NCBI GenBank assembly: GCA_910584055.1
Contig: CAJTZS010000052.1
Coordinates: forward strand, 1-26,071
Length of the DNA: 26,071 nt
Reading direction: 5' to 3'
Source of the DNA: an uncultured Muribaculaceae bacterium
Lineage (GTDB): Bacteria; Bacteroidota; Bacteroidia; Bacteroidales; Muribaculaceae
In this document: one piece after another, positions 24,555 through 26,071 of the stretch
How the letters are laid out: each line of letters starts with the position of its first letter
Numbering within the stretch: position 1 is the first letter of the stretch
Notes under the pieces: model-generated
What the model was told of the DNA's origin: nothing
Seen by the model: only the letters and a program-made list of their open reading frames with translations
Databases searched by the model: none
Made by a program: the position numbers and the translations under genes

Positions 24555-26018
24555 ATGACCATCATAAGATTCACCAACGTCAACGACCTTCGCGAAGCGA
24601 TCTTTCACGCTCCGTTGGAGCAATACGTGCTCGTACAGCTCGACAACAGGGAGATCGAGCTCGACCCGCATTGCATCCACCGCTTCACGGAGATTGCATC
24701 CGAGATTGATTCAACCTTGACGTATTCTTACTTCCGCGAGCGCAACGAAGATGGCACCCTGATGCTTCATCCCGTCAACGATTACCAGCCTGGATCCGTG
24801 CGCGATGATTTCGATTTCGGGCCTCTCGTACTGCTCAATGCCGCCGATGTCCTCTCCGCCACCGAGGATTTCACACGTGAGGAATCGGACATGCTCGATG
24901 GCGGTTGGTATGCGTTGCGGCTGCGGATCACTATCGGCAAGATGATGGCGATGATTCCGGAATACCTTTACACGGCTACGCGCGTTGACTACCGTAAAAG
25001 CGGAGAGAAACAGCATGACTATGTTGATCCGAAAAACCGCGAATATCAGCTCCAGATGGAGAAAGCGCTGACCGACCATCTTCGCCAGATTGACGGACTC
25101 GTAATCCCCGGAGCGGCCTCAGTTGACTACGATGCCGAGGAGTTCCCGGTAGAGGCATCCGTGGTGATCCCGGTAAAGAACCGTGCCCGCACCGTAATGG
25201 ATGCCGTCAATTCCGCATTGAACCAGAAATGCGATTTCTCATTCAATGTCATTGTCGTTGACAACGATTCGACGGATGGAACACGCGAACTGCTCGAAGC
25301 TGTGAAAGACCCGCGCCTTGTGCTGATCAAGGTGGGTGCAGAAGAGAATCTCGGCATCGGCGGATGCTGGAACCGTGCGCTGCTTTCCGACCGGTGCGGA
25401 CGCTTTGCCGTGCAGCTGGACTCTGATGACCTCTATAACTCAGAAGACGTGTTGAAAACAATCGTAAACAAGTTTCGCGCCGGCAACTTCGGCATGGTTG
25501 TCGGAAGCTACATGATGGTTGATTTCAACGGGAACCCAATCCCTCCCGGACTGATAAGCCACGATGAATGGACCGACACCAATGGTCCCAACAATGCACT
25601 GCGCATAAACGGCTTCGGGGCGCCGCGGGCGTTTTTCACACTTGTGGCCAGACGTTTCCTTTTCCCCAATGTAAGCTATGGCGAGGATTATGCGATGGCA
25701 CTGAGGATAAGCCGTGAATACAGCATAGGCAGAATCTATGAACCCCTCTATCTCTGTCGCCGATGGGAGGGCAATTCCGATGCAGCCCTCTCTATCGAGA
25801 AGACAAACGCCAACAACAGTTACAAAGATTGCCTTAGGTCGATAGAACTTATGGCACGCGTGCGTCAGAATATGCAGAACAGACCTTTGCCAAGCCTTCC
25901 CTTACCGGATTTCGGGGCTCTGATGGATCAGGGACGTGATGCCGACGACTCCTGGAGCGAGGAAGATGAAGATGATTTTGACGATTTCGATGGAGACGAT
26001 ACGGACCTGCCGTTTTAG
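24555..26018 (+). CDS. GT2-family glycosyltransferase with unknown N-terminal domain and acidic tail
   Basis: 487 aa, cytoplasmic, with no membrane segment. A GT-A fold glycosyltransferase domain starts near residue 200 (ASVVIPVKNRARTVMDAVNS) and contains IVVDNDSTDGT and the metal/nucleotide-sugar motif DSDD at 289-292. It continues to about residue 420 with GEDYAMALRISREY, an acceptor-side ED motif. Residues 1-195 are not recognised and contain no transmembrane helix. The last 28 residues (460-487) are mostly Asp and Glu. Donor and acceptor sugars cannot be read from sequence. Coupling with the upstream exported amidase-like gene suggests a shared envelope-related role. Bases 26019-26071 after the stop hold nothing I can name. 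Confidence 0.85.
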   Translation: MTIIRFTNVNDLREAIFHAPLEQYVLVQLDNREIELDPHCIHRFTEIASEIDSTLTYSYFRERNEDGTLMLHPVNDYQPGSVRDDFDFGPLVLLNAADVLSATEDFTREESDMLDGGWYALRLRITIGKMMAMIPEYLYTATRVDYRKSGEKQHDYVDPKNREYQLQMEKALTDHLRQIDGLVIPGAASVDYDAEEFPVEASVVIPVKNRARTVMDAVNSALNQKCDFSFNVIVVDNDSTDGTRELLEAVKDPRLVLIKVGAEENLGIGGCWNRALLSDRCGRFAVQLDSDDLYNSEDVLKTIVNKFRAGNFGMVVGSYMMVDFNGNPIPPGLISHDEWTDTNGPNNALRINGFGAPRAFFTLVARRFLFPNVSYGEDYAMALRISREYSIGRIYEPLYLCRRWEGNSDAALSIEKTNANNSYKDCLRSIELMARVRQNMQNRPLPSLPLPDFGALMDQGRDADDSWSEEDEDDFDDFDGDDTDLPF

Positions 26019-26071
26019 AGCTTGTTTAAAAATAAATGTGAATTTGGGGTCGCAAGCTTGGAGCAGCTTTT

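Noticed and set aside
26019..26071. Short inverted matches (AGCTTG/CAAGCT) after the glycosyltransferase
   Set aside because: Too short and cut by the window edge to call a terminator.

Overview
The window reads as chromosomal DNA from a Bacteroidota bacterium, order Bacteroidales, possibly a gut Muribaculaceae-like lineage; the family is a guess. The evidence is a SusC/SusD pair, lipoproteins with short Bacteroidota lipoboxes, a propeller/AraC regulator, little Shine-Dalgarno signal, and several promoters of the Bacteroidota form TTG-N20-TAnnTTTG. No rRNA, tRNA, CRISPR array or transposase gene was seen.

Bases 1-16,500 form one uronic-acid polysaccharide utilisation locus in two arms. The minus-strand arm (8453 down to 166) runs ECF sigma factor, SusC porin, SusD binding lipoprotein, Ig-repeat surface lipoprotein and an alginate/glucuronan lyase-type lipoprotein, and ends at a strong hairpin terminator. 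The plus-strand arm (12122-16445) runs a KduD-like dehydrogenase, a DUF4861 lipoprotein, a GatC-type PTS permease subunit and KduI, and ends at a bidirectional terminator. A membrane-spanning propeller-AraC regulator with no kinase domains (8999-11791) lies between the arms. My model: surface lyase cuts the polymer, SusCD imports oligouronides, periplasmic steps (DUF4861 protein and an exported KduI) yield a small diketo-uronate, the orphan GatC-like permease carries it inward, and KduD reduces it to KDG. The exported KduI, and a PTS IIC without visible PTS partners, are the unusual parts.

Bases 16,516-18,162 hold a class I fumarase (minus strand), a housekeeping gene. Bases 18,244-20,815 hold three AT-richer genes of unknown function (minus strand), two of them tandem paralogues, with a phased CAACCA/TGGTTG hexamer array beside the first.

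Bases 21,184-26,018 hold a two-gene plus-strand operon: a large exported amidase_3/golvesin-domain protein (the type often labelled xanthan lyase) and a GT2 glycosyltransferase. Its leader is almost entirely a nested inverted repeat starting at the predicted transcription start. A second nested inverted-repeat element (8722-9007) abuts the regulator gene and supplies its stop codon.
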